A DNA stretch of 64,000 nucleotides, taken from assembly GCF_035917455.1 (NCBI RefSeq), contig NZ_CP109078.1, positions 1,922,001 to 1,986,000 of the forward strand, given 5' to 3'. Numbering within the stretch: position 1 is the first letter of the stretch; each line of letters starts with the position of its first letter. Shown here piece by piece: positions 52,733-60,868 of this stretch. Source of the DNA: Micromonospora sp. NBC_01796 (lineage in GTDB: Bacteria; Actinomycetota; Actinomycetes; Mycobacteriales; Micromonosporaceae). Below the pieces are notes generated by a model. That model had not been told where the DNA came from and did no database searches. It saw nothing but the letters and a program-made list of their open reading frames with translations. The position numbers and the translations under genes are program-made.

Positions 52733-55700
52733 CGGCTCGTCTCCTTGGTTGATGTCGTGCCGTTCTGCTCACTGCCGGCCGTACGGCCGCGTTGCACACC
52801 GCGGTGATAGGCGGACAGCAGTCCCCGTACCTCGTCCGGGGTTCGACGGCTCGGTGCCTGACCGGGCTTGGTCTCGACGCCGCCGGGCACGAGTTGTGCC
52901 TGCGGCACCCGCTTGGGCAGACCCGAGCGGGTGGTACCCGACGCGGCCGGCTCGGCCGCCCGGGTGGCCCGGGCCCAGCCCTCGTCCGCCGCCGTCCGCC
53001 AGGCCTCCGTGCCGGTGCCTGCCGGCGGGGAAACCGGTGCGGCGACCGGCGCCGCCACCGGTTCCGGTGCCCGGACCGGCGCGGCCGGTACGGCCGGCGC
53101 CTGCGGCGGGGTGTAACCGGTCGACGTGGTCTGGCCGGGGGTACGGGCCGGCAGGGTGGCCCGGCCCCGGGCGGCGACGCTCTCCGCCAGGCTGGCCCGT
53201 TGCGCGGCCGGCTCGGCCGCTCGTGGTGCCGGGACGGTCCGGGGAGCGGGAGGTGTCTGGTAACCCCCCGGCGGGACGTTGAAGATGGCCGTCGAATCCT
53301 GTCCGTGGGAACGGAACCAGACCGCTTCCATCTCCCGGAAGATCGGCGCCTCGCCCGGCTGTTCCGGTGCCCGGGGTGCGGGTGCCGCAGCGACCGGCGG
53401 TGCCGGCGGTGGGGTGGGGGTCATGCCGGCCACCGGTCCGGACGGCAGTCCGGCCGACGGTGCCGCCACCGGAGCTGCCGGCGCGGGGGTGGGAGCCACC
53501 CCGGCACCGACGGTGCGCTGCGGCAACGAACGAACCGTGGGATAGGCCATCGTCGGCGTACCCGCGTAGCTGTCGACCGGCGCGGTCAGGGTGGGGTGCG
53601 TGGCGGGCGGGGGCGGGGTGACCAGTGGATGCGCGGCCGTCGGCTGCGCGGCCAACTGGTGGGTCACCGGCGCGGCGGTGGCGCCGACCGGGGTCGTGGT
53701 GTCCCGTACGTCGGCGGTCTGCCACTGCATCGGCTGCGGCTGTGCCGGCGGGGTGGTACGCCACTGGTCGGTCAGGGTGGCGGCGGAGGTACGGCCGGCA
53801 CCGACCGGCGTCATCGGTTCCGACCAGCTCGGACCGGCCGGCAGCGCGGCCGCCGGACCCGGCTCGACCGCGAGCGGCTGCCGGGGCCGGGTGGCCAGTG
53901 GCTCGCGACCGCGCAACTGCGGCAGCACCACGGTCTCGCTGGGCAGGGTGACCTGGGCCACCGTGCCGCCCTCGACGTTGCGGCGCAGCTCCACCCGGAT
54001 GCCGTACCGGGAAGCGAGCCGGCTCACCACGGCCAGACCCATCAGTCGGAACGCGGCCACGTCCACGGTCGGCGGAGCCGCCAACCGACGGTTGAGCGCG
54101 TCGAGCTGTTCCTCGCTCAGGCCCAGGCCACGGTCCTCGACCTGGATCAGTACGTAGTCACGGATCCGCCGGGCGTCGGCGACCACGACCGTGTTCGGCG
54201 AGGAGAACCGGGTCGCGTTGTCGAGCAGTTCGGCGACCAGGCGGACGACGTCGTTGACGGCGTGCGCGGCCACCGAGATGTCGGTGTCGACCGTGCCGAA
54301 CTCGATCCGGTTGTAGGCCTCGACCTCGGACTGGGCGGCCCGCAGCGCGTCGACCAGCAGAGCGTCGTCGCGGCGCGGGGCGGTGGAGTCCGCACCGGCG
54401 AGGACCAGCAGGTTCTCGTCGTTGCGGCGCATTCGGGTGGCCAGGTGGTCCAGCTCGAAGAGCTGGGCCAACCGCTTCGGGTCCTCCTCGCCGCGCTCGA
54501 TCATGTCGAGCTCGCCGATCATGCGGTCGACCAGCGCCTGGCTTCGACGGGCCAGGTTGAGGAACATCGCGGAGACGCTGGTCCGCAGGGCGGCCTGCTC
54601 GGCCGCGACCCGGACCGCTTCCCGGTGTACGACGTTGAAGGCGAGCGCGACCTGGCCGATCTCGTCCTTGTTGTTCAGTCGGATCGGGTCCCGGACCTGG
54701 CGGACGATCTCCTCCACGCCGCCGTCGCCGATGCTGCCGACGTTCTGCAGCCGGGCGACCGCGTCCGGGAGGTCGTGGTTGGCCACCGACAGGGCGCCCT
54801 CACGCAACCGGCGCAGCGAGGCGTTCAGTGACCGGGCCAGGATGACGGCGAGCGCGATGGCGACGATCAGCGTGATCAACACCACGATCGACTCGATCAC
54901 GGCCTGCTGGATCACGTCCGACTGGGCCTGGTCGGCCTGGGCGAGCAACTCGACCTCGAGCTGGACTTCCGCCCACCGCATCAGGTCGATGACCGCGCCG
55001 ATCGCCTCCGAGGTGCTCCTGGCGAAGGCGGCGTTGGTCGGCTGCCCGACCGCGCGGGCGACGTCGGAGGCGGCCCGTTCGGCCAGCGTCACGGCGTCAC
55101 CGCTGTAGGTCTTGTCCACCAGTTCGTTCTGGCTCGCCGAGGCGGCCAGTTCGAACGAGGCCAGGGCCTCCTGCTGGCTGGTCTGGGTGGCCACGAACGA
55201 GGAGTACTGCTCCTCGTCGAGCCGGGCCGACCGCAGCGCGGTGAAGCCCACCGCCTGTTCCTCGGCGGCGCCCGCCTTGGCTCGGGCGAACGCGGCGACG
55301 GCACGGAGGCTGTCCGCCACCCGGCCCTCACCGGAGAGCTCACCGAGGGTTTCGCCGTAGTCGCCGAGGTCGGTGAGGATCACGCCGTAGCGCAGCACCG
55401 CCTCGACAACCAGCATCTGCTTGCGGTCGAGAACCTCCTGGCGGGTGTTGTTCAGGGTCGCCAGGTGGTCGTCGATCTTCTCGATCCGGCTCTGCATCGA
55501 TTCGGGCACGTTGCCGATCGAGTTGCGCTCGTCGCCGTACGCGGTGATCCGCTCGTCCGTACGCCGGACGGCCAGGTTGTACGTGTCCGCGGTCGCGGCC
55601 GGATCGGCGAGGTAGGTGGCCGCGGCCATCCGTTCCTTGTGCAGATCCTGGGTGAGCGCCGACACGTCGATCGAGAGCGCGGTCAAGGACCGGATCATGT

Positions 55701-55893
55701 TCGCGTCGTAGGCGGTCTGCCCGACGTCGACCAACCGGACCGTGGCCAGCGCGAGAACCGCTGCCACCGGCACCACCAGGATGAGCGCCAGTTTGGACCG
55801 AATCCTGGTGTCCCGAAGTCGGGGCAGCCAGCGGCGCCGTGCCCCGTGCTCCGGCGGGCCGTTTTCGGGCAGGGTCGTAGGTCCGGTGCTCAC
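52729..55893 (-). CDS. cvnA: Conservon sensor histidine kinase CvnA with NIT-type sensor domain
   Basis: The 1054-residue protein has TM1 (LALILVVPVAAVLALATVRL, about 35-54), an external helical sensor domain of nitrate/nitrite-sensing NIT type (about 58-328), and TM2 (about 331-353). A HAMP-like segment follows, then a kinase core with the probable phospho-His in LFELDHLATRMRR and the ATPase N-box VAELLDNATRFSSPN (about 555). The last 390 residues are a Pro/Ala-rich tail. GTG 55893 was chosen for GGAGGCG. NIT assignment is by architecture and sequence pattern. It is divergent from a ligand-binding lipoprotein gene. Confidence 0.87.
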   Translation of the reverse strand: MSTGPTTLPENGPPEHGARRRWLPRLRDTRIRSKLALILVVPVAAVLALATVRLVDVGQTAYDANMIRSLTALSIDVSALTQDLHKERMAAATYLADPAATADTYNLAVRRTDERITAYGDERNSIGNVPESMQSRIEKIDDHLATLNNTRQEVLDRKQMLVVEAVLRYGVILTDLGDYGETLGELSGEGRVADSLRAVAAFARAKAGAAEEQAVGFTALRSARLDEEQYSSFVATQTSQQEALASFELAASASQNELVDKTYSGDAVTLAERAASDVARAVGQPTNAAFARSTSEAIGAVIDLMRWAEVQLEVELLAQADQAQSDVIQQAVIESIVVLITLIVAIALAVILARSLNASLRRLREGALSVANHDLPDAVARLQNVGSIGDGGVEEIVRQVRDPIRLNNKDEIGQVALAFNVVHREAVRVAAEQAALRTSVSAMFLNLARRSQALVDRMIGELDMIERGEEDPKRLAQLFELDHLATRMRRNDENLLVLAGADSTAPRRDDALLVDALRAAQSEVEAYNRIEFGTVDTDISVAAHAVNDVVRLVAELLDNATRFSSPNTVVVADARRIRDYVLIQVEDRGLGLSEEQLDALNRRLAAPPTVDVAAFRLMGLAVVSRLASRYGIRVELRRNVEGGTVAQVTLPSETVVLPQLRGREPLATRPRQPLAVEPGPAAALPAGPSWSEPMTPVGAGRTSAATLTDQWRTTPPAQPQPMQWQTADVRDTTTPVGATAAPVTHQLAAQPTAAHPLVTPPPPATHPTLTAPVDSYAGTPTMAYPTVRSLPQRTVGAGVAPTPAPAAPVAAPSAGLPSGPVAGMTPTPPPAPPVAAAPAPRAPEQPGEAPIFREMEAVWFRSHGQDSTAIFNVPPGGYQTPPAPRTVPAPRAAEPAAQRASLAESVAARGRATLPARTPGQTTSTGYTPPQAPAVPAAPVRAPEPVAAPVAAPVSPPAGTGTEAWRTAADEGWARATRAAEPAASGTTRSGLPKRVPQAQLVPGGVETKPGQAPSRRTPDEVRGLLSAYHRGVQRGRTAGSEQNGTTSTKETSR

Positions 55894-56372
55894 GACATCG
55901 CCTCCGTCGTTTCTCCCACGCGTGGCCACCCCTCCGGTGCCTGCTGCCACGGATGGGGCCGCACGCGGCACGGCCGCGATTTCATCAGAAGCAGGCCGAT
56001 TTGGGAAGCGGCGGTGCGGCAGGAATCGGTCGGACGGGACTGAACCACTACTCTGCTCACCGAAACCCTTCTATTCACGTGCCCCTGAACTGGGCAAATA
56101 TCGTCAGAGTGGTCGTACGCTTCTGGAAAGTTAACGCCTGCAAACACCGGTCGCCGCCAGCATGTGGGATCGGCGTCCCGAATGTAGGATCGCCGTCCTG
56201 AAACATGCTCGACTACGCCCGCTTGACCCGGGCGCTCGCCATTGGCAAGGTTTTCCAGGTTTGAAGGCTTCGCGCACACCGTACGACAGACCACCCCCGT
56301 CTCTCTACTGAGGACGGAATTCGTCGCCGGTGACCGGGCACCCCGCCCTAGCCGCGCACATGGAGGACTGAG
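55894..56372. promoter_or_regulatory. Divergent regulatory region cvnA / binding protein
   Basis: This 479-base, relatively AT-rich stretch carries no convincing gene. It separates the cvn operon from the substrate-binding gene and holds their promoters. Its clearest structure is a pair of 20-bp tandem dyads at 56163-56202. Confidence 0.55.
56163..56202. promoter_or_regulatory. Two tandem 20-bp units, each with a dyad (candidate operator pair)
   Basis: TGTGGGATCGGCGTCCCGAA and TGTAGGATCGCCGTCCTGAA are directly adjacent and differ at three positions. In each the ends of a short dyad pair (GGGA/TCCC; AGGA/TCCT), so two of the three differences preserve symmetry. This suggests selection for a protein binding site. 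Confidence 0.6.
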
Positions 56373-57560
56373 TTGACGCCCATCCGCTCCGCGACACTCA
56401 CGGTGCTCGCCTCGGCCATTCTGGCCACGTCGCTCACCGGCTGCCAGTTCAGCAGCGAACAGCAGGACACCGGCGAGATCGTCGTCCGCGCCGACCTGGA
56501 ACTTTCCGGTGCGTCGGCGCCGGTCGGCGAGGCGTACAAGCGCGCCCTGGAACTCAAGGTCGAGCAGATCAACGAGTCTGGTGTACTCGGTGGCCGGACG
56601 CTCTCCCTGACGGTCAAGGACAACCGCTCCGACCCGAACGAATCGCTGCGCAACATCGGTGAGTTCGCCGCCGATCCCAAGGTCAGCGCCATCATCATGG
56701 GCAGCTGCGACGCGTGTGCGGTCGCCGCGGCAAAGCCCATCAACGAGAAGAAGATCCCGACCATCGCCCTGGCCGCGGCGAACAACGTGGCCACCCCGGT
56801 CGCCGACCGACGCTATGTGTTCAAACTGGCACCGAACGCGGCCGACAGCGCTTCCGCCCTGGTCTCCGAACTGAAGCTCCGGCCGGCAATCAAAAAGGTC
56901 GGTGTGCTCTACACCGATGACGCGTACGGCCGTGACGGGCAGAGCGCGCTGGCGTACGAACTGGGCAAGACAAAGCTGAAGACCGCCCCACCCCAGCCGA
57001 TCAAACCGACCGACACCGACTTCACCGGCCCGGTCACCGCGATGATCGAAGCCGAGGCAGACGCGATCATCGTATGGACCAACGCCGAACAATCGGTCCT
57101 GGCCGCCACCCAGGCACGGGCGGACAATTACCAGGGCCAGCTCTTCTTCGACGCCGGTGCGGCCGGTGACCTGTTCCTGGAAGGCGCGGGCGGGCAGGCC
57201 GCGGAGAACACCACAATGGTGTTCAGCCAGACCATGGTGATCGACGACGTCATCGCGACGACGCCCGCAAAGGCGGCCCGCAAGCAGTGGTTCCGGGACT
57301 ACACCGCCCGGTTCGGCGGCTACTACGGCAGCTCCTCGTTCGCCGCCGACGCGCTGCAACTCATCACCGACGCGGCCGTCCGTGCCGGGAGCACCAGCGA
57401 GAGCGTCAACCGCGACGGGCTGCGCGACGTGCTGGAGACCTCCCAGATCGACGGTCTGAGCGGCCCGATCCGGATGACTCCGGACAACCACTCCGGCCTC
57501 ATGCCGCAGGCCCTGAGCATGCTCGTGGCGCGCGGCGGTCGCTGGCGTCTGGCGAGCTGA
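56373..57560 (+). CDS. Orphan ABC-type ligand-binding lipoprotein (Leu/Ile/Val-BP class)
   Basis: The 395-residue protein has a lipoprotein signal with lipobox LTGC (Cys24) and a type 1 periplasmic-binding fold of the branched-chain amino-acid/amide class (IVVRADLELSG; GVLYTDDAYGRDGQSA; FAADALQLITDAAV). No permease or ATPase follows, so it may be a sensor partner instead of a transport component. Start is TTG 56373. It is divergent from the NIT-type kinase gene, which suggests it delivers a ligand to that system; this is inference. Confidence 0.83.
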   Translation: MTPIRSATLTVLASAILATSLTGCQFSSEQQDTGEIVVRADLELSGASAPVGEAYKRALELKVEQINESGVLGGRTLSLTVKDNRSDPNESLRNIGEFAADPKVSAIIMGSCDACAVAAAKPINEKKIPTIALAAANNVATPVADRRYVFKLAPNAADSASALVSELKLRPAIKKVGVLYTDDAYGRDGQSALAYELGKTKLKTAPPQPIKPTDTDFTGPVTAMIEAEADAIIVWTNAEQSVLAATQARADNYQGQLFFDAGAAGDLFLEGAGGQAAENTTMVFSQTMVIDDVIATTPAKAARKQWFRDYTARFGGYYGSSSFAADALQLITDAAVRAGSTSESVNRDGLRDVLETSQIDGLSGPIRMTPDNHSGLMPQALSMLVARGGRWRLAS

Positions 57561-57584
57561 CCCGCGACACCACCGTACGGCGCT

Positions 57585-57630
57585 ACGGCGGCCACGTACC
57601 GGCCCGGAAGGGTTGGTACGTGGCCGCCGT
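57585..57630. terminator. Perfect 16-bp hairpin between convergent genes
   Basis: ACGGCGGCCACGTACC (57585-57600) and GGTACGTGGCCGCCGT (57615-57630) pair exactly with a 14-base loop, 24 bases past the binding-protein stop. It can terminate both convergent transcripts. Confidence 0.85.
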
Positions 57631-57718
57631 CGTCGGCACCGACGGCGGAACCCGGTCGAGCCGGGATCCGCCGTGCCGTCGGTGACACCGCGAGGCAGGC
57701 CTGCCGGCGGCACGAAGC

Positions 57719-58555
57719 TCACCGGGCCGAGGTGGTCTCCCGTACCCACGGCAACGTCAGGTACTCGATCAGGACCAGGGCGTAGTAGAGCACGATGCTC
57801 ATGATGCCGATCAGCAGGATCGCCACCCACGCGGTGGCACTGTCACCCTGGCCGCCGAACTGGATGATCTGCGTACCCAGGCCCTTGCCCGCACCGGCCT
57901 GGAACTCGCCGATCACCGCGCCGATCGCGGCCAGCGGCATGGCGACCTTCAGCCCGACGAAGATCTGCGGCAGCGCGGCCGGCATCCGTACCTTGCGGAA
58001 CGCCTGCAGCCGCGAGGCGTTCAGGGAACGGGCCAGCTCGACCAGGTCGGACGGGGTTGCCGTCAGCCCGGCCGTGGTGGCGAGGACGATCGGGAAGAAG
58101 CAGAGCAGGAACACCATGATCAGAATCGGCTGCTGTCCCCAGCCGAAGGCGAAGACCAGCAGCGGCGCGATCGTCACCTTCGGGATCGCGTTGATACCGA
58201 CCAGCAGCGGGGAGAACATCCGCTCCAGGGTCTGCGAGGCGGCCAGCGCGAGCCCGATCAGGATCCCGGCCACGGTCGAGATCAGGAAGCCGATCAGGGT
58301 CTCCAGGGTGGTCTCCAGCAGCCCCTCGAACAGCAGGCTCGGCTTGGCGGTGAACGCGTCCAGCACCTCGACCGGCGGCGGCAGCACCGCCGGGTGAACC
58401 AGCGAGAACACGTCCGTGGAGAGCCACCACACGGCGACCGTGACCACGATCCCGACCACCGGCCAGATGGCCACCCGCGCCACCGACCCACCGACCCGAC
58501 GCTCCCGGCTCACGGCCGTGGGCACCCTGGGTCGAACCTCGGTCAACTCGGCCAT
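57719..58555 (-). CDS. ABC transporter permease (nitrate/sulfonate/pyrimidine class)
   Basis: The 278-residue permease of the SsuC/TauC/ThiX type has six hydrophobic segments. The cytoplasmic EAA loop is at about 186-205 (LNASRLQAFRKVRMPAALPQ). It pairs with the ATPase of the divergent unit and the binding protein upstream. It is separated from the latter by a hairpin and a repeat array, so it is probably expressed at a lower level. Confidence 0.9.
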   Translation of the reverse strand: MAELTEVRPRVPTAVSRERRVGGSVARVAIWPVVGIVVTVAVWWLSTDVFSLVHPAVLPPPVEVLDAFTAKPSLLFEGLLETTLETLIGFLISTVAGILIGLALAASQTLERMFSPLLVGINAIPKVTIAPLLVFAFGWGQQPILIMVFLLCFFPIVLATTAGLTATPSDLVELARSLNASRLQAFRKVRMPAALPQIFVGLKVAMPLAAIGAVIGEFQAGAGKGLGTQIIQFGGQGDSATAWVAILLIGIMSIVLYYALVLIEYLTLPWVRETTSAR

Positions 58556-58568
58556 TTCTTGGTCTCAC

Positions 58569-58706
58569 ACTCCTCATTCGGTCCGGCGGTCGGCCGGCTC
58601 CTCATTCGGTCCGGCCACCGGCCGGCGCTACGTAGGGTCCGGCCATCACCGGCGCTACGTCCGGTCCGGCTGTCGCCGGCCCTACCTCCGGTCCGGCTGT
58701 CGCCGG
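58569..58706. repeat. Five tandem 27-28 bp repeats upstream of the permease gene
   Basis: Units follow the pattern CCGGCGCTACGTCCGGTCCGG-CYGTCG. The last two copies (about 58653-58706) are nearly identical, and the first two replace CTACGT by CTCATT. The array ends at the permease start. Each unit holds CCGG-rich inverted blocks, so the RNA may be structured. Confidence 0.8.
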
Positions 58707-58716
58707 AACGAAAGCG

Positions 58717-58755
58717 GGGGGTACACCCGCCGGTATGACCGGCGGGTGTACCCCC
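58717..58755 (-). terminator. Perfect 18-bp hairpin with 3-nt loop after the binding protein
   Basis: The arms 58717-58734 and 58738-58755 (GGGGGTACACCCGCCGGT / ACCGGCGGGTGTACCCCC) are exact complements with loop ATG. It is 16 bases beyond the binding-protein stop and should strongly reduce read-through into the permease gene. Confidence 0.85.
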
Positions 58756-58770
58756 GTGACGCTGGAACGA

Positions 58771-59811
58771 TCAGGCCTTCGGCGTCAGGTTGACGTCGAT
58801 GAGCTGCTCGGGGGTCAGACCCGGCGGGATCGCGCCGGCACCCTGCAGGATCGCGATGCTCCGGGCGACCCGGTCGATGTCGATCGTGCCAACCGCGGCA
58901 CCCGTACCGGCGGAACGGACGAACGCGGCCATCAGCTCGCACTCGGCGGCAGCCGGCGCGGCGAGGGCGGTCGGCACGTTCTTGTTCAGGATCTCGCCGG
59001 CCTCCTTGGGGTTGTCGATGCTCGCGACGAGCCCCTTGATCAGCGCGGCGGTGAAGCGCTTGACCTTGTCCGGGTCCTCCTTGGCGATCTTGGTCGAGGT
59101 GACCAGGACGTTGCCGTAGAGGTCGGTCATCACGTCGCTGTACGGCAGCACGACGGCCTTCTTGCCCTTCGCCGCCGCCTCGACGGTGGGCTTGCCCACC
59201 ACGAACTGACCGATGCCCTGCGCGGCGCCACCGGCCAGCAGACCGATCAGGCCCGCCGGGTCACCGTCGCGCCAAGTGACCTTGGTCGCGTCGACGCCGG
59301 CCAGCTTGGCGTACGTCGGGAAAAGGTTGCGCACGACGGAGCTGGGGCTGTCGACGAGCGTCTTGCCCTCAAGGTCCTTCGGGGTGGTGATGTTGTTGCC
59401 GTCGAGCGTGATGATCGCGGCCATGGTCCGCTGCTGGATGCCCGCGACCACGGTGACGTCCTTGGCCTCGGCGCTACCGGTGCCCCGCGCCTGCAGGATG
59501 CCGGTGAGGTCGAGCGGGGTGAACATCGCGGTGCCGGTGGCGACCGCCTTGAGGTTGTTCAGGGTGCCGCTGCCCGGCTTGATGTCGACGTCGAACCCGG
59601 CCTCCTTGAAGTAGCCCTTGTCCTTGGCAACGTACGCGTACGCGTCCCGACCGAAGTTGGCGAACGAGGTCAGGTACGTGACCTTCTCCAGCGTCTTGGT
59701 GTCACCGCCACCGCTGGCTGCGTCGGAACCGTCCGAACCGCTGCAGCCGGTCGCGATGGCCAATGTGCTGGCCAGGGCAGCGATGGCGAGCGTACGGGTG
59801 AGCCTGTTCAT
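58771..59811 (-). CDS. ABC substrate-binding lipoprotein (NMT1/SsuA class)
   Basis: The 346-residue protein has a signal peptide with lipobox IATGC (Cys23) and a type 2 binding fold of the nitrate/sulfonate/thiamine-precursor class (VTYLTSFANFGRDAY; DKGYFKEAGFDVDI; LVDSPSSVVRNL). The ligand cannot be decided from sequence. ATG 59811 was chosen because AAAGGAA lies 8-9 bases upstream; another ATG three codons earlier lies on top of the site. It is divergent from the ATPase gene. Confidence 0.88.
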   Translation of the reverse strand: MNRLTRTLAIAALASTLAIATGCSGSDGSDAASGGGDTKTLEKVTYLTSFANFGRDAYAYVAKDKGYFKEAGFDVDIKPGSGTLNNLKAVATGTAMFTPLDLTGILQARGTGSAEAKDVTVVAGIQQRTMAAIITLDGNNITTPKDLEGKTLVDSPSSVVRNLFPTYAKLAGVDATKVTWRDGDPAGLIGLLAGGAAQGIGQFVVGKPTVEAAAKGKKAVVLPYSDVMTDLYGNVLVTSTKIAKEDPDKVKRFTAALIKGLVASIDNPKEAGEILNKNVPTALAAPAAAECELMAAFVRSAGTGAAVGTIDIDRVARSIAILQGAGAIPPGLTPEQLIDVNLTPKA

Positions 59812-60081
59812 GAACACCATTTCCTTTCGACCGGCGGCTTTCGACCGTCCGGAGGGGGCCGTTTGGGGCGGAGCGGCTCGGGGCCGGGGGGTGGGCGCCG
59901 TGCCGTGGTTAAGGAAACTTCGCGGGCACAGCGTACGAGAACCCCACCTTTGCCCCGCCAGGCGTGTCATGTTGCGGAACGGAAACAAACTGGTATCGCA
60001 CCCCGGGGTGTCCGTACGCCGACAATCCGGATAACCTGTCCGGGCTGTTGACCTGCCTACGTTGGATGGGGAGCCTGCCGG
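59812..60081. promoter_or_regulatory. Divergent promoter region of the split ABC cassette
   Basis: This 270-base gap must drive both halves of the transporter. It was inspected for a TPP-type aptamer because of the NMT1-like binding protein, and none was found. No clear operator was recognised. Confidence 0.4.
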
Positions 60082-60867
60082 ATGATCCGACTCGCGGGGG
60101 TGTCCCGTACCTTCACCGGGCGATCGGGCACCGTGGAAGCGTTGCGCGGCATCGACTTGGACGTCGCCGAGGGCGAATTTGTCGCAATTCTCGGACGCTC
60201 CGGGTGCGGAAAGTCCACTTTGCTCCGACTTATCGCCGGCTTGCTGCCGACAACCGAGGGCGAAATCACCGTCGCGGGCGAACGGGTCACCAAAACCCGG
60301 CGCGACATCGCCATGCTCTTCCAGCGCCCCGCCCTACTGCCGTGGCGGACGGTGCTCGACAACGTACTTCTGCCGGTCGAGATCTTCGGTTGGCGCCGCG
60401 CGAGCCACCGGGCCCGCGCCATGGAACTGCTGGAAATGGCCGGTCTGGGCGGCTTCGAGAAGCGGCTGCCACACGAACTCTCCGGCGGGATGCAGCAACG
60501 GGTATCGCTCTGCCGATCACTGGTCGGCAATCCGCGGGTGATGCTGATGGACGAGCCGTTCTCCGCCCTCGACGCCCTCACCCGCGAGGAGCTGTCGGTG
60601 GAGCTGCAGCGGGTGCACATGGAGAACGCCGCCACCATCGTCTTCGTCACCCACTCGATCGACGAGGCCGTACTGCTGGCCGACCGGGTGGTCGTGCTGA
60701 GTCCCCGCCCCGGCCGTATCCGCAAGGTGGTCGACATCAACATTCCCCGGCCGCGCACCCTGGGCCGCAACGCCCACCTCGAAGAGGTGGCCCGTTGCAG
60801 TGCCGATCTGCACGAACTACTGATGGAGCGCGATTCCCCGGCTGGCGCCGGGGCGAGAGGTCGATAA
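60082..60867 (+). CDS. ABC transporter ATP-binding protein (SsuB/TauB class)
   Basis: The 261-residue ATPase has Walker A GRSGCGKST (about 38-46), Q-loop MLFQRPALLPWRT, signature LSGGMQQRV (about 133-141), Walker B VMLMDEPFSALD and H-loop VTHSIDEAV. The PALLPW sequence after the Q-loop is typical of nitrate/sulfonate importers. It presumably serves the permease and binding protein on the opposite strand. It precedes the oxidoreductase gene by 1 base. Confidence 0.91.
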   Translation: MIRLAGVSRTFTGRSGTVEALRGIDLDVAEGEFVAILGRSGCGKSTLLRLIAGLLPTTEGEITVAGERVTKTRRDIAMLFQRPALLPWRTVLDNVLLPVEIFGWRRASHRARAMELLEMAGLGGFEKRLPHELSGGMQQRVSLCRSLVGNPRVMLMDEPFSALDALTREELSVELQRVHMENAATIVFVTHSIDEAVLLADRVVVLSPRPGRIRKVVDINIPRPRTLGRNAHLEEVARCSADLHELLMERDSPAGAGARGR

Positions 60868-60868
60868 C

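Noticed and set aside
58569-58706. CRISPR array
   Set aside because: The 27-28-bp units are directly adjacent, with no spacers and no cas genes nearby.
59820-60081. TPP riboswitch before the NMT1-like binding protein
   Set aside because: The CTGAGA and ACCTGATCTGG-type cores of the thi box were not found on either strand.
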